Origin: Pseudomonas sp. S35
GTDB lineage: Bacteria; Pseudomonadota; Gammaproteobacteria; Pseudomonadales; Pseudomonadaceae
NCBI RefSeq assembly: GCF_009866765.1
Contig: NZ_CP019431.1
Span: 6,406,001 to 6,470,000 of the forward strand
Length of the DNA: 64,000 nt
Reading direction: 5' to 3'
The translations under genes and the position numbers were made by a program. Each line of letters opens with the position of its first letter. Position 1 is the first letter of the stretch. The notes under the pieces were generated by a model. The model did no database searches. It saw only the letters and a program-made list of their open reading frames with translations, and was not told where the DNA came from. This document shows positions 29,315-38,769 of the stretch, piece after piece.

Positions 29315-29695
29315 TCAGGCCGACTTCTTTTTCTTCGGTTTCAAATACTTGGTCAACCCCTGGAACCAGATCACCAGCGCCGGGTTGCCCTTGATCTGGA
29401 TCGACTTGTCCTGAATCCCCGTCATGAACGCCAGCTGCTTGTTCTTCGCCTGCATCGTGGCGAAGCCGTAGGCGGCATCTTTGAAGGCAATGGCAAACGC
29501 CGGCGCAGGGTGAACCCCTGAGCGGCTGGTGATGCGCTGGTCTTTAACGATGAAGTGACGGGCAACCTTGCCGTCGAGGGTCTGCAACTGGAACGCCAGG
29601 TCTTTGTCACCCAACTGTTGCTGGAAGGCAGGATTGGTGCGGCTGGCTTTGCCCATCATCAGGCCCAGCACCCACAGCAGAAGACGAAATTTCAT
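29315..29695 (-). CDS. Small SCP2-like protein
   Basis: 126 residues from MKFRLLLWVLG; GAGG lies 8 bases upstream, so I do not use the longer frame to 29749. After a hydrophobic N-terminus, the pattern …FQLQTLDGKVARHFIVKD…FAIAFKDAAYGFATM…MTGIQDKSIQIKGNPALVIWFQGL resembles the SCP2 sterol/lipid-carrier fold, with the usual G-x-I-x-I-x-G-N near the C-terminus. It ends in a very basic tail (KPKKKKSA). A role in lipid binding is inferred from fold resemblance only. It is the last gene before the T6SS cluster. Confidence 0.6.
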   Translation of the reverse strand: MKFRLLLWVLGLMMGKASRTNPAFQQQLGDKDLAFQLQTLDGKVARHFIVKDQRITSRSGVHPAPAFAIAFKDAAYGFATMQAKNKQLAFMTGIQDKSIQIKGNPALVIWFQGLTKYLKPKKKKSA

Positions 29696-29819
29696 GCACA
29701 CGGCCTCGGTGTAATTATTGAGTGGCCGCAGCAGTTTAACGATTTGCAAAAAGAACGCTACCGATCTTGCGCATTAGCGGAAGATCGGCTGGCGTTTGAC
29801 GCTTATAGCAGCATGTTAC

Positions 29820-30749
29820 TTAAACGTTAGGGCAAGGTACCGGCGCCCAGTCGGCCAGGTTTGGATCGCGGCAGGTGCCTTCGATCTGAGCCTTGCCGGC
29901 GCTGGCGACCTTCTTGCTTTCATCTTGCTTGGTCTGGGCGGTCTGGAAGGTTTTCTCGGTGGAAACCGCTTCGGTCGGTACGGTTGGCAGCGGTGGCTTC
30001 TTCGGCGGCTTGGTACCTGTGCCCTTCTTCTTGTTGGACGGTGTCACGACAGGCGTTGCATCGGCCTGAGCCACGGTGACCACGTCGGCACGCTGTACAC
30101 CAACTTGTTGCAGGTCTTTCTCGTACGCCTGGGTGTAATTGTTCAGGTCTTCAGCGGCCTTGCCGTTGACCGCGACGATCAGGTCATTGGACTCCTTCAA
30201 GCCCGAGACGATTTCCGCCAGGCGCTTGCGGCCTTCGGTGTCGTTGACGGTCTTGGCCTTGCGGTCCGAGACCAGCTTGGTGAATGCGCTCTGGTAGCAC
30301 TGTTGCGACGCTTTGGCGTACGCGGTGCTGCGGTCGATATCGGAAGCGCTTTTGTTCACATCGGCGGCGTAGGAGGCGATGCGTTGGTTGTCATCGGCGA
30401 CTTGCTTCTGACGCTCGGTGTAGTAGCCCGCCGCGCCGCCGGCCAGGGCACCACCCGCTGCGCCGATCGCGGCGTTACGGCCGCGCTTTTCCTTGTCGCC
30501 GGTCAGGGCGCCCAGCAGGGCACCGCCGGCCGCGCCGATGGCCGCACCGGTGACAACCGACTTGGTCATGTTCGAATCGGTGGCACGCAGGTGCTGCACC
30601 GGCTCGTAGCAGTTGGGGTAGTACTCGACCTTGGTGCTGGACGCGACCTTGGAGGCCGGCGACGTCGCGCAACCTGTCAGCACGGTGCTGAAGCCGGCGG
30701 CAATCAGCAACAGATGACGCTTGGAAACCGCCTTACGGGAAAAAAGCAT
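29820..30749 (-). CDS. tagQ: T6SS-associated outer-membrane lipoprotein TagQ
   Basis: 309 residues; lipobox LTGC with Cys27 followed by Ala-Thr, favouring outer membrane. A glycine-zipper stretch (about 66–108, GAAIGAAGGALLGAL and NAAIGAAGGALAGGA) is followed by a coiled helical part and a Lys/Pro-rich segment near 240–260. In the P. aeruginosa H1 system TagQ is a lipoprotein that holds TagR at the outer membrane. Position as the last gene of the leftward unit after tagR matches; the gap to tagR is 84 bases. Confidence 0.82.
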   Translation of the reverse strand: MLFSRKAVSKRHLLLIAAGFSTVLTGCATSPASKVASSTKVEYYPNCYEPVQHLRATDSNMTKSVVTGAAIGAAGGALLGALTGDKEKRGRNAAIGAAGGALAGGAAGYYTERQKQVADDNQRIASYAADVNKSASDIDRSTAYAKASQQCYQSAFTKLVSDRKAKTVNDTEGRKRLAEIVSGLKESNDLIVAVNGKAAEDLNNYTQAYEKDLQQVGVQRADVVTVAQADATPVVTPSNKKKGTGTKPPKKPPLPTVPTEAVSTEKTFQTAQTKQDESKKVASAGKAQIEGTCRDPNLADWAPVPCPNV

Positions 30750-30833
30750 AAGTTGTGTTCTCTTCTAAGTTTGACTTGCCCAGCACGGCAACCGCCGCCT
30801 GAGTCCCTTCCAAGCTCGCCGCACAACCAACGG

Positions 30834-32546
30834 TCAAGACCGCTGACCGCTCGCTGCGAGCAATTCCTTCAAGATCGTCGCCGGGTCGGCCCGCTGTTGT
30901 TTGCGGTAGTTGCCGACATGGCGGACGAACAGTGTCGCGCGCGTCACCAGGCTCTTGCCGAGCACGGGCTTGCGATCCAACTCTTCCTTGATCCGTTGAA
31001 ACTGCGCCTGGATCACCGCATCGGTGTAGCGCGTGCCGGTCGCCAGGTTGTCGATATAAATCGCCACCGCGCCGTCGAGGGCGCTGCGGCCGTTGGCAAT
31101 GGCCATATCAAACAACTGCGCGCTCGCCTGGTCCTTGTTGTCCAGGGACTGTTGGCGGCTCTTCTGCAGGTTGGCCAGGCGGATGTTGTAGTTGCTGATG
31201 GTCTCGGCCACCAACGCGGCCGACTGGATCAGGTTGCCCGCCGCTTCTTCGCGTTGCTGGGCGATCAGCGAGACATTGCGCTTGAGCTCTTCGTTGACCA
31301 GCCCCAATTCGGCTTGCAGCTTGGGATCGACGCTGGCGGCGATGATGCTGTCCAGGCGCTTGGTTGGGTCCTGAGCGTCATCGATGGCGTCCGTCAGCGA
31401 CGCCAGGCGCCCTTCCTTTTGCCACTGCGCAAACAGCTCCTTGTAGCGCGAACGCGGCGCCGACAGCGCGCCAATCGCCACACGAAAACCGGTGGTTTCG
31501 TTGCTTTGCTCGGTGCCGTCGGCGGCGAACAGCGGATATTCGCGGCGCATGCCGGTGAACAGCGTGCCCTCGCCTTCCAGGTAGTTGCCGCCCTTGACCA
31601 CAAAGCCGCCATAGGTGCCCTGGCGACGCCCGGCGTGCACCAGTTGGAAGGACTCCTGAACCATCTCTGCCGCGTTGCCGATCACATCGAACATACCGAT
31701 CGGGTTGGGCAATTTGGTGCCGATGGGCATCAGCCGCGCCGCCTGCCCGGTGCCACCGGCGACCTGGTTGAACACCGCGTAATCACCCAGCGGGCCGTCG
31801 CTTTCGCTGCCTTCGACACGGCGCGGGAACAGCCGCCCTTCCAGATCCTGACGGCTCACCGCTTGGCCACCGCGCGCGGCGAACTCCCATTCCACTTCGG
31901 TGGGCAGGCGCACAAAACCCAGGCCGCCGTCTTCTGCCGACGAACCGCGGCCGCTGACCGGCAACAACTCCCGGTGGTATTTCATCAGCCAGGCGCTGTA
32001 CACCGCCGAAAACCGCTCGGCCTCAAACCGCGACAGTTTTACCTTGGGCAAACGCCCGGCCATGCCGGTCGGCGCATCGCAGGCCGGCGCCGCTTCACCG
32101 CTGGCCAGGGACTGCGCCTGAGCCATCACCTGGGCATATTGACGCGCGGTCACTTCGTACTTGCCGATGAAGTACAACATCGGTTTGAGTGGGGTCTTGG
32201 CATCGGTCCTGGGCATCAAGGGCGCGATGACTTTGCTCCAGTCTTTCGGCAAATCCTTGAGGGTGAACTGGCCGTTGATGAAGTCGCGGCGGTAGCCGGA
32301 AATAAACGACTGCTGGTAACCGGCCTCGCCTTCGGCGAAGGGGTAGCCGAGGCTGATTTCGCGGTCGTCCAGGGTGCCCTGCGCCAGCACGTAGGCGTAG
32401 CGGAACACCATGTTGCCCTCGCACGGCAGCGGCAGGCTCACGTCATCCGGCAACGGTTTGGGGTTGTCCAGCTTGTCGCTGGCTTCATCGGCCCAGGCCA
32501 TTGAAGCCAGGCTCAGCGCCACAGCGGCGCCCAATAACTTATACAT
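30834..32546 (-). CDS. tagR: T6SS regulator TagR (formylglycine-generating enzyme-like fold)
   Basis: 570 residues with a signal peptide (MYKLLGAAVALSLASMAWA). A SUMF1/FGE-type domain fills about 90–390: YFIGKYEVTARQYAQVM, RLPTEVEWEFAARGG, NPIGMFDVIGNAAEMVQ and TGFRVAIG. A helical C-terminal part (about 400–570) follows. In P. aeruginosa periplasmic TagR acts upstream of PpkA and promotes its phosphorylation of Fha. The start overlaps the tagS stop by 8 bases (ATGTATAA) with GAAGGA upstream; the longer frame is ignored. Confidence 0.87.
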   Translation of the reverse strand: MYKLLGAAVALSLASMAWADEASDKLDNPKPLPDDVSLPLPCEGNMVFRYAYVLAQGTLDDREISLGYPFAEGEAGYQQSFISGYRRDFINGQFTLKDLPKDWSKVIAPLMPRTDAKTPLKPMLYFIGKYEVTARQYAQVMAQAQSLASGEAAPACDAPTGMAGRLPKVKLSRFEAERFSAVYSAWLMKYHRELLPVSGRGSSAEDGGLGFVRLPTEVEWEFAARGGQAVSRQDLEGRLFPRRVEGSESDGPLGDYAVFNQVAGGTGQAARLMPIGTKLPNPIGMFDVIGNAAEMVQESFQLVHAGRRQGTYGGFVVKGGNYLEGEGTLFTGMRREYPLFAADGTEQSNETTGFRVAIGALSAPRSRYKELFAQWQKEGRLASLTDAIDDAQDPTKRLDSIIAASVDPKLQAELGLVNEELKRNVSLIAQQREEAAGNLIQSAALVAETISNYNIRLANLQKSRQQSLDNKDQASAQLFDMAIANGRSALDGAVAIYIDNLATGTRYTDAVIQAQFQRIKEELDRKPVLGKSLVTRATLFVRHVGNYRKQQRADPATILKELLAASGQRS

Positions 32547-33723
32547 CTCTGATTCCTTCAGAAGCCTGGATACGCGCCACTCGCCAACCACCGCAGGCCG
32601 CCGCCACGGCACTGACGCCGAGGACGGCAACCAGGGCCAGGCCGTAGTGACGCGCCAACAGATGACTGGCGTACTCGCCCGGCACCTGCACAAATAATTT
32701 GTTCAACGCTGACTCGGCCAGGCCATACAGCCCGGCACTGAGCACGGCGGCAAACCCTGCGCTGTACAGCGCCTGCACCACCACAAACAGCAACAGCGCG
32801 CCGGTAGAAAAGCCCAACAGGCGCAACACCGACAATTCTCGACGCTTGCGCGCCACCGCGGCCAACGCCCCGGCGAAGATCGCCGCAAACGCACCCGCCA
32901 ACGCCAGCCCGGCGATCACCCAGAATACGATCGACAGGTTGCGGCTCAACGACTGCACCTGGGCGATGGTGTTCGCCTGGGTGGCTACCAACAGATTCTG
33001 CCCGGCAAAAAATATCCGCAGGGGTTCTACGTCGGTGAGGTTGCGCGCATACAAACGAAACGCCGGGTACACCCGCTGCTCACTCACCGTCACTTCATCG
33101 CCCGCCCAACCCAATGCCGGTACGGCGCGACCATCGCGATAATCTTCCGCCGCTTCCAACAAGCCCAGGTCAGCGAACAGCCCGTCGCGGGCGAAAGCTT
33201 GCAGCGCCAGCACCCCAACCACCTGCACCCGAGTGCGCTGCTCCTCGACACGTCCCGCGACTTGGCGGGCGAAGCGGGCTTCCAACAAGTCCCCAGGCCG
33301 CGCTGCCAGCTTCTCGGCAGCGGTGTGGCTCAGCACGATCTGGTCCAGGCCGTGTGGCAGCGCCAGAGCGCCCAACAACGGATCACCCGGCGCCGTCGGC
33401 AGCATCTCCAAGGTCAACGTACCCACCTGCGCCGTCGCCGCAATCTGCCGCGTGCGTGGCACGGCAAACGCCACATCGCTGCGCTGGCCAAGCTGCTCGA
33501 TAAATCCGCTGCTGAATCGACCACCGCCCAGCGGAATAATTTCACGGGTGGCGGGGTCGGTCTGCAAACGTTCGGTCAAACTGCTAACCAGTCCAAATTT
33601 CAGGCCGAATAACACCAGCAACGGCGCGATCACCGCCACCAGTGCCAGCACCGAGCACGCCGACAGCCACGCATCGTTGCGGTAATCCTGCCAGGCCAAA
33701 GAAGCGATCAAGGGGATGCGCAT
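32539..33723 (-). CDS. tagS: T6SS-associated ABC permease TagS
   Basis: 394 residues: one membrane segment near 25–50, a large periplasmic domain (about 55–270), then three segments (about 280–310, 325–355, 365–390), the MacB/LolE-like FtsX layout. The cytoplasmic RKRRELSVLRLLGFS segment before the second segment is typical. With TagT it forms an ABC complex that senses or relays envelope signals to PpkA. Start overlaps the tagT stop by one base (TGATG). Confidence 0.87.
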   Translation of the reverse strand: MRIPLIASLAWQDYRNDAWLSACSVLALVAVIAPLLVLFGLKFGLVSSLTERLQTDPATREIIPLGGGRFSSGFIEQLGQRSDVAFAVPRTRQIAATAQVGTLTLEMLPTAPGDPLLGALALPHGLDQIVLSHTAAEKLAARPGDLLEARFARQVAGRVEEQRTRVQVVGVLALQAFARDGLFADLGLLEAAEDYRDGRAVPALGWAGDEVTVSEQRVYPAFRLYARNLTDVEPLRIFFAGQNLLVATQANTIAQVQSLSRNLSIVFWVIAGLALAGAFAAIFAGALAAVARKRRELSVLRLLGFSTGALLLFVVVQALYSAGFAAVLSAGLYGLAESALNKLFVQVPGEYASHLLARHYGLALVAVLGVSAVAAACGGWRVARIQASEGIRDV

Positions 33724-34427
33724 CAGCACGCTTCCCCAAGGGTGGCGGTGACGCCGCCGTCGGCAGCGCGGCGGCAACTGATACGCCGCACCTGCAAGCC
33801 ACTGGCGCGGGCCAGGGGTTCATCGTGGGTGGCGATCACGCACGCAGCATGGTGCTCACGAGCCTGGGCCAGCAGGGCGTGCATCACACGCTCGGCGTTC
33901 AAGGGGTCGAGGGACGCGGTGGGTTCATCCGCCAGCACCAGTTGCGGCGCGTGGGCCAAAGCCCGGGCGCAACTCACACGCTGGCGCTGGCCCACCGACA
34001 GGGCCGAGGGCTTCTTCGCCAACTGGTCGCTGATTTCCAGCTGTTCGGCCAGGCGCGCCACGCTACCGTCATCTCTCAAACCCAGCAGTTGCCGGGACAA
34101 GGCGATATTGCTGCGCACATCGAGAAAACCCAGCAGGCCGCCGGTTTGCAGCACATAGCCCAGATGCTGGCTGCGCAATGCGGCCAGGGCCGATTGCTGA
34201 TCGGCACGCCACAGCCCGCTAATGTCCTGCTGATTGAATTCAAAGCAGCCCACCTGATCCGGCGCCAAGACCAACGCCAGCAGATCCAGCAAGGTGCTTT
34301 TGCCGCAACCGCTGGGCCCGACAATCGCCAACTGCTCCCCGGCACGCAGGTGCAGTGCCGGGATCACCAGGCTATAGCGCTGGCTCCCGACGCCCCGGCT
34401 CTTGTGCACCGCGCTCAGGTTCAGCAT
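33723..34427 (-). CDS. tagT: T6SS-associated ABC ATPase TagT
   Basis: 234 residues with Walker A GPSGCGKST (37–45), the signature LSVGQRQRV, Walker B LVLADEPTASLD and the H-loop CVIATHDE. LolD/MacB type. It would power TagS. The start overlaps the ppkA stop by one base (TAATG), so translation is coupled along the ppkA-tagT-tagS-tagR run. Confidence 0.9.
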   Translation of the reverse strand: MLNLSAVHKSRGVGSQRYSLVIPALHLRAGEQLAIVGPSGCGKSTLLDLLALVLAPDQVGCFEFNQQDISGLWRADQQSALAALRSQHLGYVLQTGGLLGFLDVRSNIALSRQLLGLRDDGSVARLAEQLEISDQLAKKPSALSVGQRQRVSCARALAHAPQLVLADEPTASLDPLNAERVMHALLAQAREHHAACVIATHDEPLARASGLQVRRISCRRAADGGVTATLGEAC

Positions 34428-37399
34428 TACGGCAGCGTCGACAACGGCACGCGGTACAACGCATCGCCCGGTTCGGCATCACCGAAACGGACCCAGTTGG
34501 CCAGGTCATTGTGGAAGGTTTCGTAGAGGCGGATCTTCGAATCCAGCTCGTCGATAAAGTCTTCCTGCTCGGCCACGCTCAACGACAACCACAAATCCTG
34601 GGTCATGTTCAGCGACTTGCTGCGGTACGGCAGGCCTTCCAGGTATTCGCCGAGGATGCCGCCATCGGCCAGGTTGCCGCCCTTGCGCAGGGCTTGCGGG
34701 TCGCGGCTCATGTAGGCAGAGGCGCTGGCGATTTCCTGGAAGAAGTCCTTGGGCGACGTCTGGGTCTTGCGCGCCGCGTCGACGATCAGTTTCAGCGACT
34801 GCTGCAAGTCGTTGAGCTGCAGCTTGGTCAGCATCACGCACACCTGGAACGCTGGCAGCGCCGGGTTGGTCAGGTCGCGGTCGGCGGTCCAGGCACTCAC
34901 CAGTTGCGGCGCCTGGCTCGCGGTTTTACGGCCGAGGAAGTCCATGTGCATGGCGTAACCGACGGCGGCAGATTTGTCCGCCAGGGTCGGCGCCGCACCG
35001 AGCAGCGGCACCGGCTGCGGGGTGTTGCTGCGCACTTGGTGCACCAGGTTGGCGAACACGCTGCCGATCTCGTCGACACGCTCACCCAGCTTGCGCACAT
35101 CGCCACCGGGCACCGGTGTGTACAGGTCGCCGATCTGCGGGTTGGCGTCGGCGGTGAGGATGCGGTACTGGCTCTCGGCGCCGGCGTGGGTTTTCTTGCC
35201 GGCGTCGCTGCGCAGGTGCAGGGCGTAGATCTTGATCTGCTTGCCCAGCGCGGCCTGGCGCACTTCGGCTTCGTTCATCTGGGTAGCGGCGAACGGGTCG
35301 TTCTTGCGCAGCGCGCCCGCATCGGTGACCAGCAGGATGATGCGCCCGCCATAGCCCGACCAGTCCATGCCGTCCACCGCCTGCATCACCCCGGCAAACG
35401 CGTCTTCGTTGAACGAATGGCTCGACACGGTGGAGGCTTTGACTTGGCGCGCCATGTCGAGGAAACGTTGCGGATCGCGGCCTTGGTCAAGGCTGATCAA
35501 GGTCTTGGCCACGTATTCCAGGCCGGGGGTTTTCTTGATGCTGCTGCGAAAACCGACCATGCCGAAGCTGACGCTATCGAGCTCACCGCGTGCGCCAATG
35601 CGGGTTTGCAACTCGTGCACCACGTCGCGGATCTGGTCGATATACGGCTGCATCGACACCGTGGTATCCACCACCAGCACCACGGCGGTACGGAACGCAT
35701 CAGCGTTGGCGTTGATCACGGGCGCGGCGGGCTTGGCGACGGCGCTGCTGCCAGGGTCGATGGAGGCGACATTGAGCAACTGCACCGGTTGGCCGTTTTC
35801 GTCGAAGCTCTCTTTTGAATCGAAGATCGGCAACAGGTAGAACTGGTTCTGCGGCACGGCGCTGGCGGTCGGCTCCAGGGCGAGGATTTGCCCGTTGTCT
35901 TCACGGTTTTTCTGCGCCTTGGCCAATGCGCCTTTGGCGGCGGCCGGGTCGGCGAGCAGCTTTTCCACTTCGCCGGACTGGCGCAGGAACATCACCGGCG
36001 CCCGGCCCGAACGCTCGGTGAACTTGAGCACCAGGCTCTGCTTCCAGTCGCTGACCTGGGCGGCCGGCAGCCAACCGTCGCTGCGCCCGTCGGTGGCGGT
36101 GCCGACGCGCACCCACGGTTGGCCGTCGACGTCCTTGCGTTGGTACACATAGAGCACCGAGAACGCCGGCAAGGCTTTGCCTGGCGCACCGCCGGCCTCA
36201 TCCGAAAGCTTCGCGCCGGGCTTGCTGAGGACGCGCTGGAACAGGGTCTTCTTGCCCGCCATCAACAGCGGACGCTGACCGCCATCCGCCTCGACCACTG
36301 CCGCTGCAGGTGTTGCTGGTGTTGCGTGTGTCGCAGCGGGCACCACGGCGGCCGGTGGCTTGGCGGGCTCATCATCGCCACTCAGCCACCAATAGGACGC
36401 GCCGCCAATCGCCAGGGCAACCGCCACAGCCACCGCTGCCAGCGCCAACACCGGCCCGCGACGCTGCTCGCTGTGCTGCGCCGGCGGCACCACTGGCTGG
36501 CGCACCGGTTCGGGTTTGGCGGTGGGGATTTCGATGGACTCCGGCGTGATGCCGCCCAGGTCGAAGCTGAGGGGAATCGGCCGCACCAGCGTGGCTTGCG
36601 GCGACTCCATCGGCAATTGATCCAGCGCCAGCAGCAACGCCGCCGCATCCGGGAACCGCTCGGCCGGGTCCTTCGCCAGCAGCTTGCGCAACACGCCCTG
36701 ATAACGGCCGTGATGCACTGGCAATTCCGGCAACGGTTCGGTCAGGTGCGCCAGGGCGGTGGAGAGTGCGTCGGTGCCGCTGTACGGCAGCTTGCCGACC
36801 AGGATTTCATACAGCACCACGCCCAGCGCATACAGGTCGGCGCGGCCATCGATCTCCTGGCCCCGCGCTTGTTCCGGGCTCATGTAGCTCGGCGTGCCCA
36901 CGGCAAAACCGGCCTGGGTGAACTGCGTACGGTCATCCAGGGACTTGGCGATGCCGAAGTCCGACAACACCGCCGTGCCGTCGGCGCGGAACAGGATGTT
37001 GGCCGGCTTGACGTCGCGGTGCACCAAGCCTTGAGCATGGGCATACCCCAGCGCCGAGGCGATCTGGCGGATCAGCGTCACGCCCTGCTCCGGCGTCATA
37101 CCGGCGGCAATGCGCTCTTTGAGCGTGCCGTTGGGCAGGAACTCCATCGCCATGTAATACAGCTCACCGACATTGCCGATGTCATGGATGGTCACGGTGT
37201 GCGGGTGCGAAAGCCGCGCCAGGGTCTTGCCCTCGCGCAGAAAGCGCTCGCAGAAGCTCGGGTCGGCCGCCAGCGCCGCCGCCATCACCTTCAACGCCAC
37301 CTTGCGTTCCAGCGAGCGCTGGGTCGCCAGGTACACGCTGGCCATTGCGCCTTCGCCGATCTCGCCTTCGATGTCGTAGCCAGGAATCACGATATTCAT
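34427..37399 (-). CDS. ppkA: T6SS serine/threonine protein kinase PpkA with vWA domain
   Basis: 990 residues. The kinase domain (about 1–265) has the Gly loop GEGAMASVY, Lys37 in [13 protein letters not shown] (127–134), DFG (147–149) and a Ser-Pro-Glu P+1 motif. One membrane segment follows near 320–345 ([16 protein letters not shown]). The periplasmic part has an SH3-like region and a von Willebrand A domain (about 570–790, [15 protein letters not shown]). PpkA phosphorylates Fha to switch on secretion when TagQRST signals envelope stress. Start overlaps the pppA stop (ATGA). Confidence 0.95.
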   Translation of the reverse strand: MNIVIPGYDIEGEIGEGAMASVYLATQRSLERKVALKVMAAALAADPSFCERFLREGKTLARLSHPHTVTIHDIGNVGELYYMAMEFLPNGTLKERIAAGMTPEQGVTLIRQIASALGYAHAQGLVHRDVKPANILFRADGTAVLSDFGIAKSLDDRTQFTQAGFAVGTPSYMSPEQARGQEIDGRADLYALGVVLYEILVGKLPYSGTDALSTALAHLTEPLPELPVHHGRYQGVLRKLLAKDPAERFPDAAALLLALDQLPMESPQATLVRPIPLSFDLGGITPESIEIPTAKPEPVRQPVVPPAQHSEQRRGPVLALAAVAVAVALAIGGASYWWLSGDDEPAKPPAAVVPAATHATPATPAAAVVEADGGQRPLLMAGKKTLFQRVLSKPGAKLSDEAGGAPGKALPAFSVLYVYQRKDVDGQPWVRVGTATDGRSDGWLPAAQVSDWKQSLVLKFTERSGRAPVMFLRQSGEVEKLLADPAAAKGALAKAQKNREDNGQILALEPTASAVPQNQFYLLPIFDSKESFDENGQPVQLLNVASIDPGSSAVAKPAAPVINANADAFRTAVVLVVDTTVSMQPYIDQIRDVVHELQTRIGARGELDSVSFGMVGFRSSIKKTPGLEYVAKTLISLDQGRDPQRFLDMARQVKASTVSSHSFNEDAFAGVMQAVDGMDWSGYGGRIILLVTDAGALRKNDPFAATQMNEAEVRQAALGKQIKIYALHLRSDAGKKTHAGAESQYRILTADANPQIGDLYTPVPGGDVRKLGERVDEIGSVFANLVHQVRSNTPQPVPLLGAAPTLADKSAAVGYAMHMDFLGRKTASQAPQLVSAWTADRDLTNPALPAFQVCVMLTKLQLNDLQQSLKLIVDAARKTQTSPKDFFQEIASASAYMSRDPQALRKGGNLADGGILGEYLEGLPYRSKSLNMTQDLWLSLSVAEQEDFIDELDSKIRLYETFHNDLANWVRFGDAEPGDALYRVPLSTLP

Positions 37400-38115
37400 G
37401 CCGATACCTTCACAACGATGGCGGTGATGTTGTCCGGCGCGCCGCGATTGAGCCCCAGGTGCACCAGGCTGCGCACGATTTCATCCGGCGCGTCGTGGCT
37501 GAGCACGTCGCGGATTTCATGGTCTTCGACGGTCTTGTTCAGGCCATCGCTGCACAACAGGTAGCTGTCGCCGGGGGCAATCAACAGGTCGACCACCGCC
37601 ACTTCAAGCTGGGCTTCCACGCCGACGGCGCGGGTGACGATATTGGCGCGCGGGTGCACGCGGGCATCGGCTTCGCTGAGCAGGCCGCTGTCTTGCAGGT
37701 CTTGCACGTAGCTGTGGTCGCGGGAAATACCTTCGAGCACGCCGTCGCGCAGGCGGTACAGGCGACTGTCACCGGCCCACAGGCATACGCCGCGCAGGCC
37801 GCGTGCCGCCAGCACCACCACGGTGCTGCCCATCATGGTCACGCCCCGGTTGGCGGTTTCTTCGCGCACGGCGGCGTTGATGCGGATCAGGTCATTGCGC
37901 AGGGCCGCCGAGTATTCGTCGAGGGAACGGCCCAGCGGCACATTGCGCAGGCTGTCGACGATCAGGCTACTGACGTAATCCCCCGCCGCATGCCCGCCCA
38001 TGCCATCGGCCACCACCCACAGGCGGTTTTCCGGCAGGTCCAGGCACGCATCTTCGTTGACCTGGCGCACCATGCCCACATGGCTTTTGCTCGCGGATTT
38101 GTACGTCGCGCCCAT
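37396..38115 (-). CDS. pppA: T6SS PP2C-type protein phosphatase PppA
   Basis: 239 residues with the Stp1/PP2C metal motifs: VRQVNEDAC near residue 20, VVADGMGGHAAGD near 37, LWAGDSRLYRL near 115 and GAPDNITAIVV at the end. It removes phosphate from Fha, opposing PpkA and resetting the apparatus. Its ATG follows the tagF stop with no gap (TAGATG). Confidence 0.95.
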   Translation of the reverse strand: MGATYKSASKSHVGMVRQVNEDACLDLPENRLWVVADGMGGHAAGDYVSSLIVDSLRNVPLGRSLDEYSAALRNDLIRINAAVREETANRGVTMMGSTVVVLAARGLRGVCLWAGDSRLYRLRDGVLEGISRDHSYVQDLQDSGLLSEADARVHPRANIVTRAVGVEAQLEVAVVDLLIAPGDSYLLCSDGLNKTVEDHEIRDVLSHDAPDEIVRSLVHLGLNRGAPDNITAIVVKVSA

Positions 38116-38769
38116 CTACACCACACCTTCTTGTCCGAGCAAAAACTGCGCAAAATCGCCGGTGGCGGGCAAGCCCTGACACCGCAATAAACCTGGGGAA
38201 ATACGTTCCGAGCCGCGACCCCACCACAGGCTTGCGCCTTCGCAGGCCTGTTCGGCGAGGGCAGCCATGCGCCCATGAGGCAGCGTGGCGGCGACCCGTT
38301 GCAGCCCGGCGAAACGGCTGTCGACCGCACGCGGCTCGGTCGTCGGCAAGCCAAGCTGGTCGAGGCGGTCGTTGAAGCTTTCAAAGGTCGCGCCGCTGTC
38401 CAGGGTGCTGAGCAACAACTCTTCGGCCTGCTCGAACCACGCGTCCGGCCCACCCACCAACGAAGCAGGGTTGGTGTCGTGATCAAGCAACGCCACCACC
38501 GCCAGCGGGAAATAGCGCCCGACCCGGTCAATGCTCGGCATCACCACGCCCGCCGCCACCTCCGGCCCGCACACACCCGGCGCCAGCACGAAGCGCCACA
38601 GCGGGCTGACCAGGTACACGTTGAGCCAATCACCGCCCAGGCTGTTCTGGCTGGCGAGCAAACCTGCCGCCAGCCAGCTGTCCCACGGGCCGACAAAGCT
38701 CTGGGGCAAGGCGCGGCTGACAAAGTCCCCGCGGCTGGCCAACTTGCCGTAGAAACCCAGCACCGTCAT
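38116..38769 (-). CDS. tagF: T6SS-associated protein TagF
   Basis: 217 residues from MTVLGFYGKLASRGDF, the typical TagF N-terminus; the longer frame would overlap tssM. Contains LPQSFVGPWDSWL and VMPSIDRVGRYFPL of the family. In P. aeruginosa TagF is a posttranslational repressor of the H1 system, acting apart from PpkA/PppA through Fha; elsewhere it is fused to PppA. Start overlaps the tssM stop (ATGA). Confidence 0.93.
   Translation of the reverse strand: MTVLGFYGKLASRGDFVSRALPQSFVGPWDSWLAAGLLASQNSLGGDWLNVYLVSPLWRFVLAPGVCGPEVAAGVVMPSIDRVGRYFPLAVVALLDHDTNPASLVGGPDAWFEQAEELLLSTLDSGATFESFNDRLDQLGLPTTEPRAVDSRFAGLQRVAATLPHGRMAALAEQACEGASLWWGRGSERISPGLLRCQGLPATGDFAQFLLGQEGVV

Noticed and set aside
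29796..32504. A 902-codon open frame on the plus strand opposite tagQ and tagR
   Set aside because: It mirrors GC-rich genes on the other strand, has a low-complexity R/H/Q/G-rich composition and no domain; the minus-strand genes have signal peptides, ribosome sites and known families.
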